Below, in pieces: positions 22,006 through 33,118 of a stretch of 64,000 nt of DNA. The position numbers were made by a program, and so were the translations under genes. Position 1 is the stretch's first letter. Every line of letters begins with the position of its first letter. Under the pieces are notes generated by a model. The model saw only the letters and a program-made list of their open reading frames with translations. It searched no databases and was not told where the DNA came from. Source of the stretch: Crambe crambe (taxonomy: Eukaryota > Porifera > Demospongiae > Poecilosclerida > Crambeidae); assembly GCA_963924555.1 (NCBI GenBank), contig OZ004584.1, positions 711,001 to 775,000 of the forward strand. Direction: 5' to 3'.

Positions 22006-24264
22006 CCATTGGTATCATCATAGAATGAGTCATGTAATATTAACCGCTTCTTGGTAACACATGAGGGAGGATTTAGGGGAGATAGTGGAGGTGGAAGTGG
22101 AGGAATGGAGTCATCAGAGAAAGAATTAGCTGGTATCTGTGGTGTTGTCACCAGTGTATTCTCATTTGAAGAGTCGGATGAATGAAGTTGAAAAATGTCG
22201 CTATTATTTTGTAGTATTGGCTTCAATAAAGGACGTGGGTAATATAACTTCAATCTACAACAAATACAAAAACAAAATTAAGGGCTGCATGTGTCTTTTA
22301 CAGTTATATTGAAATGCATCCTTATAACATGATACCTTACCTGCATGAATTAAATGCCTTCTTTAGAATTTTACCACTGGAAGCATTTTCTAGTTGATAT
22401 ACTCCTTTCCCCATATGTTCATTAATTCTGTAGGGGCCCAGCCAACGCTTGGTGAGCTTGTCACCCTTTCGCCCATCACGTACACAATTACGCAGAAGTA
22501 CCAATGCACCTATATCAAGTTTCTGCAGGAAAAACATATCATGATGTCACTGTTATTATTTTTTATTACACACCTTCGCATGGTGGTATTTTTTATCATA
22601 ATCTCTTTTGTAGCGTCCCTGAGCATCCTTTATTTTTTTGTTTGCTTTAGAAAATAGATCTTTCCTCAGTTTCAGCATGTCATCACAGTATTTACTAATA
22701 TTTTGCTTAGCTTCATCATTGCTTGTATCAGTGTCATCGCTCTGAGTGAGTTCCCTTTCAATTGGAAGAATTGGTTTCCTATTTTATTATATGCATGAAG
22801 GTAACACAATAAAACACAAGTAGGAATAGGAAGGCCGGAGGGGCCATGCCCCCCCCCCCCAAACCAAGTCATATATTAATTTGATGATTCATTTTTTACC
22901 CAGATAGTTATTCTATAGTAATGTCCAGATAAGGACATACCTGCAATACATCAGCTCAAAGGGGGTCACGTCAGTAGATTTCTGTTTTGAAGTCCTATAA
23001 GCAAACAACACACCATCTATAAACTTGTCCCAGTCGTTCTGTTCCTTGCTGACTAGCTTCACAAGAGATCACTGGAGTGTTTGGTTGTATCTTTCAACCA
23101 AACCATTCGTTTGCAGATGATAAGCAGTAGAGATACGGTGATCTGTTTTGAATTTTCTGCAGAGAGTCTTGTTCACTTCATTTACAAACTCTCTGCCCTG
23201 GTCTGATATCAATATCTTTGTACAGCCATATCTAATGTTGGTAATTATAATTAGCACTATTAGCCCATTATAGCAATATGTACCTGCAAACCATCTGATA
23301 TAGGAATAGAGCTACACCATCAGCCTTCTTATCTGGTAGAGCTGCTGCCTCTGGCCATTTGGAAAAAAAGTCCACTAGAGTAATGATGTACTTATTCCCG
23401 GCTTTTGTTTCAGGAAGGGGTCCAATCAAGTCAATACCTACCTAAAAATTTTGGACAAGTCCACCAAAATTGATAAATATATCAAAACTAAAAAAAAACA
23501 ACTACTCAAGCTTTAGGAATGCTGTAGCTAGCTAGCTATAATATATAGCTATATGAAAAAGAGTGCAAGATTCGTCTCAAAACACAAGCTTATAAGGTAG
23601 CTGCACAGAGAGTTTTGCTACCCAATTGATCATGTGTATACAACTGTAGCTATAGCTGTGCTAAATATTTTCATACCTGTCTCCATACTTTTGGCTTGAC
23701 CGGGATAGGGTGAAGTGCTGCACCTTGTTTTACAAATTTTGCATCATTTGTTGTCTGACATACTGGACAAGTTTTGACGTGTTCATCAACATCAGCCCAC
23801 AGACTCTTCCAAAAAAAGTGCTCAGAAATTTTGTAATAAGTTTTATCCCGACCAAGATGGCCACCTACATAAAACAACCAAAAAATTTTTTTAGCTTGCA
23901 GCTGCATGTATTCATGCAACTATTAATTTTGGTTGTAGCTAGTCTATTAACAAAGATTTTTGTCCATAATTATTACAATGCTATGGCTAGTTAGCCATGG
24001 AGTTTTACCTTCAGAAAGTCCATGGCAGGTTTCTAATATCCTCCTCCTTTCCCTGTTTATTCGAGGGACTTGCTTCCAATTCTGGGTCCCACTCTTTTTA
24101 TAGAACAACTGTCCCCTATCCACTTTATAATTATCACTGGCCTTTCTTCTCAGAGCTCTCTTCTGAACTTTGCTGAAGCCCTCAGGATACACATGGTTGA
24201 AAAGAAAATTATATATAGCTTCATAATCATTTAGAATAGTAGTCATCTTAGACACTGATATCAA
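22006..24264 (-). pseudogene. Gypsy-type integrase gene without reverse transcriptase (Ginger-like), in-frame TGA
   Basis: Seven exons can be followed on the minus strand. Exon 1 (24264-24010): YPEGFSKVQKRALRRKASDN. Exon 2 (23866-23684): H2C2 zinc domain, GGHLGRDKTYYKISEHFFW then CPVCQT. Exons 3-4: integrase core with VGIDLIGPLPETKAG, ISDQGREFVNEV and NGLVERYNQT; the second Asp and the Glu are 35 residues apart (DD35E). Exon 6 (about 22523-22341): GPY/F module KRWLGPYRINEHMGKGVYQL. Exon 7: YYPRPLLKP. A TGA (23071-23069) interrupts exon 4 right after NQTLQ, probably a decayed CGA. No gag, protease or RT precedes it. This fits Ginger-type DNA transposons or a captured integrase gene; no TIR was found. 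Confidence 0.7.
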
Positions 24265-24553
24265 GTTTTCTGCATCCAGCTATTAATAAAGCTAGTGGCT
24301 ATATAGCTAGCTATGGTTTCTACACCATTCTGATCTTCCCTTTGTCTTGGCGAGGTGGGACACTTCACACTAGAAAGGAGGACATTCTACACTAGTGTAG
24401 AGTGTCCCCCGGAGGCTCTCCGCACTAGTGTAGACTGTCCGGGGGGACATTCTGCACGGGGGACATTCTACACTCCGACACCGGAACAATAGCCACTGCG
24501 TAGTAATTATCAATTTTACGCGCTGAGGTCTGTTACGCCCCTAGCTACCTGAG
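24265..24553. repeat. Short inverted/tandem words upstream of the sugar-transferase gene
   Basis: Between 24350 and 24490, variants of GGACATTCTACACTAGTGTAGA and its complement recur four or more times with GGGGGAC spacers, forming a compact, foldable cluster. The left edge of the large inverted duplication lies at about 24500. A regulatory role is possible but unproved. Confidence 0.5.
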
Positions 24554-26017
24554 ATGGAGTTGGATGGTAGTCTCGTTCAGAACAAAGGGTCTCACCAGAA
24601 GAAGGAGCCGGAAGCCAGAAGATGCCACCATGTAAACTTGAAGGTTCTCTTTCTGTTCTCGTTGTGTGTGCTTCTCTTCTATGGCATCAGTAACTGCACA
24701 CAAGGTGTGAAGAACTTCATTTTCACACACATTCCATCTGCTACAGCATCAAAAAAGGGAGGAGCTGCTTCCAACATGGACAATTACATGGATCTGAACT
24801 TTAATCTCCCATGGTTGGGTGGCTTAAGTGCTGATCACTATTCAGGCAGTGATTGGATCCAATTTCTGATCAATTTCACAGCAGTAAATTTGGATCCAAC
24901 CGAGCCGATATTCATAGTGTGTGCTGATGATAACTTCAAAGAAGCCCTTCTCAACTGGTTGATAATCTCTCTCTCATCTGCTTCACAAAATCAGCCACCG
25001 AAAAATATTTTAGCGGTGACGAATACACCCGAGATATGCTCCCTGTTGGAAGAACACAAAGTTAAAGTTTCCTGTTTACTGATGTCAGTGCATGATATCA
25101 GTATCAGTATCAACAAAAAGATCAGCATATTCAGAAGGTTACTGGTCATTCGTTTATCAGTGATGCGTGTTCTTAACCACATGGGTTACGATGTAGTTAA
25201 CATGGATTCCGATGCCATAATGCTGAGGAATTTGGTTCCAGTTCTGAAGCAGCATGGGAACAGTGATGTGGTTGGGACTTTTGGAGGAAAGCGGCCGCTT
25301 CAGTTATTTCAGAAGTGGGGGGTTGTTGTGTGCATGGGAGCAATACTAATAAGAAGTTCCTCAAGAACTGGTAAATAATTATATATAGCTATACAGTGCA
25401 CCAAGTAAAGGACACTTTGGGATCAGCCACTTTGTCCTTTGTAGAGAGGTTATCCTCTTCTTGGAGGTTAAACAAGTACCTAATTTAGTGTCCTTGTTGG
25501 GAGGTTGTCCTTTTCTTGGAGGGAAGTTCCACTGTATAATTAATTCTTCAACTGCAGAGCGTCCAGACCAAGTCCAGGAGAAGTTTGTTGATTTTTTCCC
25601 CTTTTTGCAGAGTTTCTGTGGGAGAGTATGCGCAGGATCGATGAATTCAATGATCAGATACTGTTCAACAAGGCCCTAGATGCAGCCAACATCACGTGGA
25701 AAAGATCATCCACCGAACAAACCCCAACTGACTTAAATATGACAACACACTGGGAAGGTCATTGTTCCAACGGCTTGAAAGTGACACTCCTCCCTCAGGT
25801 AGTAGCTTGTCGCTCCATTTGGTGCGTCAGGGAGATAAAGGATCGAGTGTATGTCTGGCATCATGGCCAGAACAAGCACAAGTTTAGCAACATGAACAGC
25901 AAAGCTCAGGAAGACAGAGTGTGGCTCTTGAGAAGTGATTGGTCCAGTATTGATGGCAAAGGAGTTCATCTCAAAGGACAGTTATGGTTATCAGGAATAA
26001 CTAACCATACCCTATAG
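24554..26017 (+). CDS. Nucleotide-diphospho-sugar transferase (GT77-like), gene A, left arm
   Basis: Two exons (24554-25370, 25611-26017) joined at a phase-1 GT-AG intron give 407 residues. A short cytosolic N-terminus with basic residues precedes one membrane segment (about 30-46, VLFLFSLCVLLFYGIS), as in type II Golgi enzymes. The luminal part has the pattern of the nucleotide-diphospho-sugar transferase family (Pfam PF03407): RLSVMRVLNHMGYDVVNMDSD, with the metal/sugar-nucleotide motif DSD at 218-220, followed by SDVVGTFGG. The C-terminal exon holds KVTLLPQVVACRS and VWHHGQNKHKF. The donor sugar and acceptor are unknown. The intron carries a pogo-like MITE. The mirror copy is 49611-51070. 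Confidence 0.85.
25394..25541. mobile_element. Degenerate MITE in intron of sugar-transferase A (left arm)
   Basis: Ends TACAGTGCACCAAG and GGGAAGTTCCACTGTA with internal words TCCTTTGTAGAGAGGTTATC. The same element occupies the same intron of the right-arm copy (50115-50262), where the ends read CAGTGGAACTTCC and GAGGTTCCACTG beside TA. It is therefore a TA-site element older than the duplication. Related words occur in the sugar-transferase B intron (27650-27720), in VPS45 intron 5 (about 54350-54495) and at 63000. Confidence 0.55.
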
Positions 26018-26565
26018 CTATACCTTAGAATAAAATCAATTCATCATCAGTCACACAACAATGAAAATTGCAATTGTCAAATTGAAATAGCTAGCTAGCT
26101 AGTTATATAGCTAGCTTGTTTTGTAGCTAGCTTGTTATGATATTGTAGCTAGCTTGTTATGACATTGTAGCTAGCTTGTTATGACATTGTAGCTAGCAAA
26201 TAATCAATTTTGAAATGTAGCTACAGTACATATAGCTATAAACTTCTTTAGCTATCTATCAGATATTTAAGTGGCTAGTTCCAATATCCACGGATGGTCA
26301 CATCATGCACGTCGAGCATTCTAGAGCTATTAAAAGAATATGCTATAGGGGGATATTACTATTCAGTATTATAATAATTCTCATAATAATTAATATGGTT
26401 TCGTTCAAGCAATGATTTGGCTTCAGTGTTTAATTCCTCCATTGCTATGCTAAGCTGAGTTAGCTGTGTAGCATAACAATGGAGAAGTTAGTTAGATAGA
26501 GAGACTAGACATCCCCAAGCCCAAATTTTTGAAAGACTTGCTCATTAGCAGTAATAATAGTTACA
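26018..26565. repeat. Intergenic region with 22-bp VNTR
   Basis: About 26105-26195 holds four copies of a 22-bp unit (TGTAGCTAGCTTGTTATGACAT type). The mirror position in the right arm (49395-49555) has about seven copies. The rest is AT-rich and aligns with 49000-49390. Confidence 0.75.
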
Positions 26566-28346
26566 ATGTCTAGTTTGAAAGGAGTTTGTAGTATGAGGAG
26601 ATGTCGTGGAGCTTGTCATCAATGGTACGTAATCAGCACAGTTCTGTTTGCATTCTTTCTAGTGATATACAGCATCAATCAAGGAACGGGCACTTGCTAT
26701 TTACTTCCATCTCAATCCAATTGTGGCATCACAATCGATACAAGAGACAGTAGAAATGGTCATTCTCTCACCAGCCAATCGTATAAGGAGATTCTGCACG
26801 ATGTCAACAAGCAAGAAAAAGTAAAGTCTACCATTTCCAGTAGTTTAAAGGAGAAGCAGAGTCTTATCAGAGAGCACAATGTTAAAGATCCGACTCTCAT
26901 AAACCACCAAAGAATCCCAAATGGAGTAGTTAACCGTAACCTTAACACTGAACTTAACACTAACCCTAACACTGATCTTAATACTGGTTTTGATTTCAAT
27001 TTCAGACTCCCTTGGTCTGACAGCATGGAGAAAGCATATCGCTACCAAAATACTCACTGGATTCAATTCCTGACGAAATTCACCAAAAAAGTGAATCCAA
27101 GTGAACCCATTCTGATCGCATGTGCTGATATCAAATTCAAAGAAGCTCTGCTCAATTGGCTGATTTCAGTGCTGGTCCTCCAGAAGGAACCTCCTAAGAA
27201 TATTCTCATTGTGACCAGCAGGGCTAGCATCTGTTCTCTATTGGAGCGTCATGATCTGAGCATCGACTGTTTGACACTGTCAGCTAATGACATCATCTTT
27301 AAATGGAAACACAAACTGAGAAATGGCAGGCCTGTTAAAGCCAGTGCTTTCCAAGAGTTGCTAGTTATTCGTTTGTCTGTAATGCGAGTCCTCAACCATA
27401 TGGGGTATGATGTCATCAACATGGATTCCGATGCCATAATGCTCAAGAATCCCATTCCGGTTCTGGAATCGTACAAGGACAGTGACGTAGTGGGGACCTT
27501 TGGAGGAAGCTTACCCCATGGATTGTTCAGGAGGTGGGGGGTCGTGGTTTGCATGGGAGCAATATTGATACGCAGTACTCCCAAAACAGGTACAACAGCT
27601 AGAGCTAACAAAGAGCAGATCCACAGGGAAACCTCCAAATAAGGGAAACCTCCAAATAAGGGAAATCTCCAAATAAGGGACACTATCCTTTTGTAGAGAG
27701 GTTATCCTCTTTTTGGAGGCTATTGTGTATAATATTGATCGAGTGTGGGTACTTTTAGATTTTCTGTTGTAGAGAATATTTTGAGTTGCAAATTGTGCCC
27801 AAAAAATAATAGTGTTCACTCTTCAACTTTAGGATTAATCACACACAATAAGTTCAATAATTTCAATAAAAGCTATTATAGTTAGCATGTTTTAATGAGA
27901 TAGCTAGCCTTTTCCTTCTTATTGCAGAGCTACTCTGGGAAAGGCTGAGTAACAATAATACCAACAAAATGGATGACCAAGTTCTGTTCAATAAAGCACT
28001 AGAAAAAGCAGGGATCAAGTGGAAGAAAGTCCCAGCTGCTCACACCACTTCTGTCAATGAAAACACCACTACATTCTGGCAAGGTCGTACCTCCAGTGGA
28101 TTAAAAGTGACTCTGCTTCCACAGGAAGCGGCTTGTCGTGGCATTTCATGTGTCCAAGAGATGAAGGAGAATGCTTATATCTGGCACCATGGCAGGAATA
28201 AACACAAGTTTCAAATGATGAGCAGTAAAGCAGAGGAAGATGGGGTGTGGTTCCTCAGAAAGGACTGGGCCAGCATTGATGGGAGTCAAGCAAGGTTCAA
28301 AGGACTAGAATGGTTATTAAGGATATCGCTTCAGAAAATTAACTAG
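26566..28346 (+). CDS. Nucleotide-diphospho-sugar transferase (GT77-like), gene B, left arm
   Basis: Exons 26566-27589 and 27928-28346 (phase-1 intron at the same place as gene A) encode 480 residues. There is a membrane anchor at about 21-37 (YVISTVLFAFFLVIYSI). A long stem follows, including an Asn-Thr-rich minisatellite (about 123-140, LNTELNTNPNTDLNT). The catalytic domain has RLSVMRVLNHMGYDVINMDSD with the DSD at 287-289, and the C-terminal exon has VTLLPQEAACRGISC and WHHGRNKHKF. It is a paralogue of gene A, 550 bp upstream, in the same orientation. It is probably a Golgi type II glycosyltransferase; substrate unknown. The full-length mirror copy is at 47269-48995 and a fragment at 45033-45923. 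Confidence 0.85.
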
Positions 28347-29171
28347 TTAGCTACTAGTAAAACCATTACCTTGCAGACTTTGCACTAGTCTGGCGTCGCC
28401 AGCCCAGCTTTTCTTCTTCTTTTTTTTTTTTTTTTTTTTTGGGGACGGGGAAGAAAAGTGGTCTGATAGAATAAACATCCTGTAATATCATTTAGCTACA
28501 TAGCTAGATTGGATCTAGGGGGTCTGGGAGTATGCATCCTCCGGGAAGATTTTGTCCTTTAGATTGGATCTGGAGACAAATCTGGGTTTATGTCACCAAT
28601 ATTATAAACATTGGCTTGTGCATGTGATGATGAATTTTGGGGGGAAGTTGGGAAGTTTGTGTAGAAGTTTCTACCCTGATTGAATCCTATTGATAATTAG
28701 CTAGCTATATTAATATTCTGCTTATTTTTCTCAGCTAACATGATAAAAAATTCAATAGAATTAGTTCTCATAAAATTAGATTATGAAACAAACCACCTTT
28801 CATTTTGTTTCATAAGCTAATTTTATGTGAATTTTATATCAATATTATTGTAAACATCTAGAATCTACAGAAACAAATTGTTTTGCAATTTCATTTAGGT
28901 TCAGTTCATCTGTCCTTCTGATAAATTGCTTAGCTATTAGCTAATCATGTAGCTACTTATTCTTGCACTTTACATCTGGAAGTAGGATGTTTAGGGGGGC
29001 TGTAGCCCTCCCCCCTGCCCCCTGGTTCCTATGCCTAGCCTAGTGGTAAAATTATTATTATTTTTTCATGAAAATAAATATAATAATGAAGTACAGTATT
29101 GTTTAATATGTCACACAAAATTCTTGATAAAAAGTGGCTAGTCACTCATGGATATATAATTATTATCGGAT
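28347..29171. repeat. Intergenic region, remnant of TAG-ended MITE and a foldback
   Basis: At 28389-28470 lies only the left end of the MITE that is complete at 44496-44993 (TAGTCTGGCGTCGCCAGCCC, T-run, GGGGACGGGGAAGAAAAG). The flank then resumes at gaataaacatcctg, so the left arm lost the rest. A palindrome around agaattagttctcataaaatta / taattttatgagaac lies at 28755-28830. The remainder mirrors 43551-44230. Confidence 0.65.
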
Positions 29172-30428
29172 TTAGTAATCTTGCATGCCCGACCCTTTAC
29201 AATAAATATTTTGAAGTATGCGCAGCTTTTCTTCAGGCGTCTTTTTCAAAAATAATGTAGGGTCCAGTCTCCCATACCCTCTTTCTCTGTCGTGATGTCC
29301 TTGCTTTACTGCCATCAACTTTAGGATCTCCCTCATGCACCAAACGTTGTGCAACTTCTCCAACAGATCAGGAATGTTGTAAGCATCAGCAAGATTTCTG
29401 ATATCTTCGATTATGAGGCAAATGCAGGCAGCAACTATTGGTGTTGAATATGATGTTCCATGACATAATTTGACGCTTCGCTCTCCATCAATTGTTGGTG
29501 CTAAAACATTTTCCCCAAGTTCCAAACAGTCAATTTCACGTCCCTCTGGAGTGAAGTTAGTAGGTTTTCCATTTCTATTGCAGGCTCCAACACAAATGAC
29601 ATGCCCCAACTTACTAGGATAGGCAATAGGGTTGATTATGGAAGCTCCTTGATTAGATGCAGCACTTACGACAATTATATTGTTGGTAATGGCATGCTGA
29701 ATTTTCTTTGCTAGCTCTGCATCAAATTCTGAAGAGCCAAGTGATAAAGATATGACATCAACTTTCTCTTTACCTGGTTTACTGTTATGTCGAATGATGT
29801 ATTCAATTGCTTTACAAATACTGGTGTTATATATATCCCCGTTTTTATCAGCAACTTTAAGAATCATCAATTTTGCCTTTGGGGCTGCAGACTTATATTC
29901 TTGCATTTTCTCTTGAATCTTCAATTTAAAAGGCAAACCACAAGCAATGCCAGCACACTCAGTGCCATGACCTATTTCATCTTTGCAATCATATCCATCT
30001 CTTGCAAAATTCACTGCATCAATTATCTTGCCGGGTTTTGCAAATGCTTTATGCTGTGCATTAATACCGCTGTCAATAACAGCTATTACTGTTCCACGTC
30101 CTTGTGGTATTGTGTGGAATTTCTTGTCCCTAGCTTGAACATTGCTGAATGGAGTGAGACTTTTATTACTGGAAATCACATCCTTTCTCTTCCTTTTTGC
30201 TTTTACATTTTCTTCTTCATTGGTGGATGCCTGTGTTTCAGTATCCTGTTCATCGTTTGGGTGCAGCAGAGTTGTATTCTTGAACCAAATATTAGCTGGT
30301 TGCCATTGATACTGAGAGAGCATAATGCTATCATTTGAAGTCTGTGCATCTGATGTGTAGCGAGGCTCGTCACTTGCACTGGACATTGGATGAATAAAGC
30401 GATTTAAAGACAGCAGTAGGAAGCGCAT
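29172..30428 (-). CDS. Subtilisin-like serine protease (S8), left-arm copy, intronless
   Basis: Single open frame of 418 residues. Catalytic triad and oxyanion residue are all in family motifs: Asp119 in IAVIDSGINAQHKAF, His154 in DEIGHGTECAGIACG, Asn259 in VVSAASNQGASI, Ser326 in CHGTSYSTPIVAAC. The first about 110 residues are a Ser/Glu/Lys-rich leader without a clear secretion signal (MRFLLLSLNRFIHPMSSAS is only mildly hydrophobic), so secretion, organelle import or a cytosolic site are all possible. The conserved tail ends RILQNIYCKGSGMQDY. There is no intron, unlike the neighbouring genes, which could mean retrocopy or bacterial origin. About 60 bp of leader sequence upstream of the ATG (GTTGTTTAGTAATATCTTGA) is shared with the 42309 copy. 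Confidence 0.88.
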   Translation of the reverse strand: MRFLLLSLNRFIHPMSSASDEPRYTSDAQTSNDSIMLSQYQWQPANIWFKNTTLLHPNDEQDTETQASTNEEENVKAKRKRKDVISSNKSLTPFSNVQARDKKFHTIPQGRGTVIAVIDSGINAQHKAFAKPGKIIDAVNFARDGYDCKDEIGHGTECAGIACGLPFKLKIQEKMQEYKSAAPKAKLMILKVADKNGDIYNTSICKAIEYIIRHNSKPGKEKVDVISLSLGSSEFDAELAKKIQHAITNNIIVVSAASNQGASIINPIAYPSKLGHVICVGACNRNGKPTNFTPEGREIDCLELGENVLAPTIDGERSVKLCHGTSYSTPIVAACICLIIEDIRNLADAYNIPDLLEKLHNVWCMREILKLMAVKQGHHDRERGYGRLDPTLFLKKTPEEKLRILQNIYCKGSGMQDY

Positions 30429-30537
30429 AATGATGAAAAATCAACTTTCAAGATATTACTAAACAACTGCAACTCGAAAGTCTTACCGCATAAATAAGCC
30501 CCGTTTCGCTTCGCGCGCGCGTGAACGGTGCCGGGTA

Positions 30538-30564
30538 GCCCAACCATAGATACTATGGCCCAAC
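30538..30564. repeat. 13-bp CATAG footprint between two 7-bp repeats
   Basis: GCCCAAC, then CATAGATACTATG, then GCCCAAC. The core is exactly two CATAG-family ends back to back. The flanks are a 7-bp repeat, matching the family's target duplication. Immediately after it, a second CATAG end (CATAGATATACTAGACTA) begins at 30565. Confidence 0.6.
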
Positions 30565-30589
30565 CATAGATATACTAGACTATTATGCA

Positions 30590-31012
30590 TGTGAACTGAT
30601 GAGGGAAGATGTAATTGTAGCTAGTAATTACTGGTAGCTACACTAGTAAACATGTGAACTGATGAGGGAAGATGTAATTGTAGCTAGTAATTACTGGTAG
30701 CTACACTAGTAAACATGTGAACTGATGAGGGAAGATGTAATTGTAGCTAGTAATTACTGGTAGCTACACTAGTAAACGTGAACTGATGAGGGAAGATGTA
30801 ATTGTAGTAATTACTGGTAGCTACACTAGTAAACATGTGAACTGATGAGGGAAGATGTAATTGTAGTAATTACTGGTAGCTACACTAGTAAACATGTGAA
30901 CTGATGAGGGAAGATGTAATAGTAGTAATTACTGGTAGCTACACTAGTAATTTGTTTACTAGTGTAGCTACCAGTAATTACTACAATCACATCTTCCCTC
31001 ATCAGTTCACCT
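30590..31012. repeat. Tandem array of about 61-bp units with a terminal inverted unit
   Basis: Six head-to-tail copies of GTGAACTGATGAGGGAAGAT...AATTACTGGTAGCTACACTAGTAAA (some lack an internal gtagctag), followed from 30953 by one copy in reverse orientation. The unit length, lack of spacers and eukaryotic context argue against CRISPR. Confidence 0.9.
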
Positions 31013-32215
31013 GCCTAATTGCAGTAGTTTATACATCTGAGCATGTGCAGACTATTACTGGGGAAGATGTAATATTAGAAATTGCAGTAATTACTGGTAG
31101 TTTACCACTAGAAGTGCATATCATCCTGCATACCTCTGAATGACACTTGCTGTCTTGCACAAAAAATGGTAAGGCCATACGATCTATGGCTACAAGATGA
31201 AGGTATGTTTGCTGCTTGTAAAAGCTATTCAAATTTAGTCAAATTCTACCCTCCCTTCCATTCCGCTTCCCTCCCTCTTCGTACAAAACTATCCTAGGAA
31301 GTACATACAGGTTCAAAGCTACCATACACCAGTGACACCACCTGTATTTGGGTGTCTGACTGGACCACTGGACTGGAGGGAGGGAAATGGAATGGAGGAG
31401 AGGGTATAGCTTGACAAAAAATTTCCAACTAGTAGCAAATTTATTTATTTTGTGCTACGTAGTTCTTACAAGCATATACCTTCATCTAGTAGATTGTATG
31501 GCCTTACCATTTTTTGTGCAAGACAATTGTCATTCAGAGGTAGCAGGATGGTATGCACTTCTAGTGGTAAACAAATTACTAGTGTAGCTACCAGTAATTA
31601 CTACAATTACATCTTCCCTCATCAGTTCGCATGCATAATTGCAGTAGTTTATAAAATTGCACTCCTACATCTGAGCATGTGCAGACTAATATGGATAGCT
31701 TTTACAAGCGGCAAACATACCTTCATCTAGTAGCTATAGATTGTATGGCCTTACCATTTTTGGCACAAGACAACAAGTGTCATTTAGTCTGCACATGCCC
31801 AGATGTAGGAGTGCAATTATAAACTACTGCAATTAGGCATGTGAACTGATGAGGGAAGATGTAATATTAGTAATTGCAGAAATTACTGGTAATACACTAG
31901 TGATTTTTTTTCTTTTTTTTACCACTAGAAGTGCATACCATCCTGCATACCTCTGAATGACACTTGTTGTCTTGTACAAAAAATGGTAAGGCCATAGCTA
32001 CAATCTATAGCTACAAGATGAAGGTATGTTTGCCGCTTGTAAAAGCTATTCAGATTTAGTCAAACTCTACCCTCCATTCCATTCCACTTCCCTCCCTCCC
32101 CATACAGAACTATCCTAGGAAGTACATACAGGTTCAAAGCTACCATACACCAGTGACACCACCTGTATCTGGGTGTCTGACTGCTGGGACCACTGGACTG
32201 GAGGGATGGAGGGGA
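31013..32215. repeat. Foldback cluster made of repeated direct and inverted segments
   Basis: A segment with GTCTTGCACAAAAAATGGTAAG and GATGAAGGTATGTTTGC occurs at about 31140-31250 and 31960-32070. It also occurs inverted at about 31430-31560 and 31690-31790. A 150-bp segment (GGAAGTACATACAGGTTCAAAGC to CCACTGGACTGGAGG) is repeated at 31295-31385 and 32115-32200. Ends of the 61-bp unit recur between them. No supported gene. Confidence 0.75.
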
Positions 32216-32221
32216 GGGTGC

Positions 32222-32665
32222 AGGATTCTGAGGATTGTTCATCTGAAGGAGAATGTGTCCTGTGTCTCTTGCTGCGTGTGTGTGAGGACTTCCTTGGCAG
32301 GAGTTGGGAGAGATTCATCTTCAGATGCAGACAATACCTTATAAACAATAATAAATAGCTATTAGTAATGGATCAGTATTATAATATCCATGCACTGCTA
32401 GATAATTATGATCCATCAAGTTCAATATATACCTCATAAAGTATAAACAGACAAACAAACAAACAAATAAGCATCATTCAAGTAGCAGCTGTTGCACACC
32501 ACTGGAGGGTAGATATTGTCAGATTCAGAAGAGACCTCCAGGCTGAGCACTGATAAGAGGATACCCTTACATGCAGCACTATATTTATTATGTTCATATC
32601 CTTTAGGCTTCTTTCCACACACCCTACATCTATTTTTAATGCACTTTTTATGATGCTCCATAGAC
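32222..32665 (-). pseudogene. RAG1-like N-terminal zinc exon and Ser/Lys-rich exon
   Basis: On the minus strand, after a T-rich tract ending cag (32666), an exon reads KNRCRVCGKKPKGYEHNKY, then LLSVLSLEVSSESDNIYPP and VVCNSCYL. The spacing C-x2-C ... V-x-S ... I-x-P ... C-x2-C resembles the zinc-binding part of the RAG1 N-terminal region (CRICG ... IHP..FC..C). After about 90 bp of GTTT-rich intron comes the Ser-rich exon (ASEDESLPTPAKE) also seen at 2701; here two bases are missing, so its frame breaks, and at about 32222 it stops abruptly. This copy supplies the piece that precedes the RING block at 3.9 kb. It is probably inactive. Confidence 0.6.
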
Positions 32666-33081
32666 ACTGAAAAAAAAATTATAAGTTAAATATTTTATTT
32701 ATAGTATTATAATTTAGACCTTCTTCATTTGTTTTATCAGTGCAATACCTGAATTATTATTGTTAGGTCCAGACCACAAGGAATTTCAAGACGGTGCCTT
32801 CTCCAATGAATACCGATGTTTCATAGATAGTTGCTATGGTATCGATGCGCAGTTGTGTTTAGCGTAAAAACCACTTATGCGCGTGGTTTAGACCGGGTTT
32901 TCCCTTTGTTGTTTGACCTTTTGGGGCTATCTCTAGGGCTTCACAGCAACCGAAAAGGTCACAAAGCCCCTAGCAACTACTGCCCATCGTTGTTATGCAT
33001 AATGTAATTTAATTTTGTTAGACCGGAAATGTTGAACATGGAATTTAATTAAGCGAATTGCCCAGGCAAAACACCCGTGAG
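32666..33081. other. Gene-free stretch left of the nested transposon block
   Basis: No supported gene. Two long words, cctttttggggc and gcccctag, hint at a local inverted repeat around 32920-32980. Confidence 0.35.
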
Positions 33082-33118
33082 GCACTTCCGGAACTCCAGC
33101 GCAAGGGTCTGGTAACAC

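Noticed and set aside
23069-23071. Selenocysteine at the integrase TGA
   Set aside because: The codon lies between conserved Gln and Ser in the integrase; CGA-to-TGA decay is simpler and no SECIS element was seen.
26938-26990. Telomere-like aaccctaac/cttaacact words
   Set aside because: They lie in frame in the stem region of sugar-transferase B and vary with the Asn-Thr repeat; a coding minisatellite, not a telomeric insert.
30590-31012. CRISPR-like array
   Set aside because: Units are contiguous with no unique spacers, and the genome is eukaryotic.
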